A stretch of 6,026 bases of DNA, from the NCBI GenBank assembly GCA_947483345.1, contig CANKNL010000185.1, forward strand, positions 1 to 6,026. Direction: 5' to 3'. Under the pieces are notes generated by a model, which saw nothing but the letters and a program-made list of their open reading frames with translations, made no database searches and was not told where the DNA came from. The stretch comes from Chitinophagaceae bacterium. Its GTDB lineage: Bacteria; Bacteroidota; Bacteroidia; Chitinophagales; Chitinophagaceae. The position numbers and the translations under genes are program-made. Positions 5,056 through 6,026 of the stretch are shown here, piece by piece; position 1 is the stretch's first letter, and the number at the start of each line of letters is the position of its first letter.

Positions 5056-6026
5056 ATGCATTTGTCGGTGATAATCGTAAACTATAATGTAAAATATTTT
5101 CTGGAGCAATGCCTGTATTCGGTTCAAAAAGCCTGTGCGGGTATTGACGCAGAAATTATTGTTACCGACAATAAATCAACAGATGGTAGCAGGGCTTTTT
5201 TGGAACCGGCATTCCCGTCTGTAAATTTTATCTGGAACAGCAGTAATGTTGGATTTGCCAAGGCCAATAACCAGGCACTGGAAGTGGCCAGTGGCGAATT
5301 TGTACTTTTTTTAAACCCCGACACAATATTACCCGAAGACGCGATAAAAAAATGCCTGCAATTTTTTAATCTAAATAAATCAGCGGGAGCGCTTGGCGTG
5401 CGAATGATTGACGGATCGGGAAAATTTTTAAAAGAAAGTAAAAGAGCGTTTCCTTCTCCGCTTACATCTTTATATAAATTAACGGGTCTTACCAGGCTGT
5501 TTCCCCGATCAAAAATATTTGCCAGATACCATTTGGGGCATTTATCAGAAAACGAAAACCATGAAGTAGATGTATTGGCAGGGGCCTTTATGATGATACC
5601 CAAAAAAGTATTGAATGAGATTGGCAATTTTGACGAACGTTTTTTTATGTATGGTGAGGATGTTGATCTAAGTTTTAGAATTCAGCAGGCAAGCTGCTCA
5701 ACGGCGGCTGGCCAATACAAAAATTATTATTTTTCCGAAACCACAATCATACATTTTAAAGGGGAGAGCACTAAAAGGGGCAGCCTGAATTATGTAAGGC
5801 TTTTTTATAAGGCCATGAGTTTATTTGTAAAAAAACACCATAGTGGCAGTAAGGCCGGTGTTTTTATTTTTTTAATACAACTGGCCATTATCATCAGAGC
5901 CGGATTTTCGGCCCTTGGAAATGTATTAAAAAGAATTGGATTACCTGTATTGGATGCCGGATTAATATTAACTGCATTATGGACAGTAAAATATGTATGG
6001 AGTAATTATATCAGACAGGAAGTCAA
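5056..6026 (+). CDS. Family 2 glycosyltransferase, rhamnosyltransferase-like, with C-terminal membrane segments (right end missing)
   Basis: Transfers a sugar from a nucleotide-sugar donor onto an envelope glycan precursor at the inner face of the cytoplasmic membrane; donor and acceptor unknown. The visible 323 residues begin with the GT-A strand LSVIIVNYN (3-11), then TDNKSTDGS (37-45), NVGFAKANNQA (64-74), the metal/nucleotide motif NPD (87-89), a GAFMMIPK segment (176-183), and the acceptor-side FDERFFMYGEDVDLSFR (192-208) with the ED catalytic motif, followed by IIHFKGES (231-238). Two hydrophobic stretches (about 268-287 and 298-315) look like membrane segments. The frame is still open at the window end. 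The start is fixed by an in-frame TAA at 5041-5043. Residues 213-220 are an unusual addition in a normally short loop. It is divergent from the phosphatase gene. Confidence 0.92.
   Translation, partial: MHLSVIIVNYNVKYFLEQCLYSVQKACAGIDAEIIVTDNKSTDGSRAFLEPAFPSVNFIWNSSNVGFAKANNQALEVASGEFVLFLNPDTILPEDAIKKCLQFFNLNKSAGALGVRMIDGSGKFLKESKRAFPSPLTSLYKLTGLTRLFPRSKIFARYHLGHLSENENHEVDVLAGAFMMIPKKVLNEIGNFDERFFMYGEDVDLSFRIQQASCSTAAGQYKNYYFSETTIIHFKGESTKRGSLNYVRLFYKAMSLFVKKHHSGSKAGVFIFLIQLAIIIRAGFSALGNVLKRIGLPVLDAGLILTALWTVKYVWSNYIRQEV

Noticed and set aside
5124..5627. 167-codon open frame on the minus strand inside the glycosyltransferase
   Set aside because: It is the antisense shadow of a clear GT2 coding sequence and shows no domain of its own.
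1..6026. A novel defence, mobile or CRISPR-like system
   Set aside because: All long reading frames are accounted for by known families, and I find no spaced repeat array, transposase, integrase, toxin-antitoxin pair or phage gene.

Overview
The window looks like ordinary chromosomal DNA from a Bacteroidota bacterium, most likely of the Chitinophagaceae/Sphingobacteriales type. The reasons are AT-rich coding sequence, no recognisable Shine-Dalgarno sequences ahead of the starts, several TAnnTTTG boxes (the -7 element of the Bacteroidota housekeeping sigma factor) upstream of genes, a large lipoprotein of peptidase family S41, and a family 2 glycosyltransferase of the type common in that phylum. 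The taxonomic placement is inferred from style and protein flavour, not from a marker gene.

Layout. Positions 1-525 (minus) hold the N-terminal part of an RhlE-type DEAD-box RNA helicase that runs off the left edge. A 224-bp divergent intergenic region (526-749) contains a small GC-rich hairpin and candidate promoters. Positions 750-1556 (plus) encode an omega-amidase of the nitrilase superfamily (YafV/Nit2 type). It converges, with a 15-bp gap, on a minus-strand block that reads right to left: an inositol-monophosphatase-family phosphatase (4941-4159), thiamine-monophosphate kinase ThiL (4140-3118) and an S41-family peptidase-like lipoprotein (3059-1572). The phosphatase-thiL gap is only 18 bp and the thiL-S41 gap 58 bp, so they may form one transcript. 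A second divergent region (4942-5055) separates this block from a plus-strand glycosyltransferase (5056 to the right edge), which is incomplete and carries membrane segments at its visible C-terminal end.

How the genes work together: no shared pathway is evident. ThiL completes thiamine diphosphate synthesis, the amidase probably repairs or salvages 2-oxoacid amides, the helicase remodels RNA, the phosphatase acts on a small phosphorylated substrate, and the S41 protein and glycosyltransferase belong to the cell envelope. I see no CRISPR array, transposase, integrase, tRNA, rRNA or phage gene, and nothing that amounts to a new defence or mobile system.

The parts most worth a second look are small. 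The 114-bp divergent region 4942-5055 has a TATATTTG box almost touching each start codon, suggesting leaderless or nearly leaderless transcripts. It also has an 11-bp direct repeat at a 22-bp period over one promoter, plus an inverted repeat. Two genes (amidase and glycosyltransferase) carry short in-frame additions at positions where their families are normally tight.
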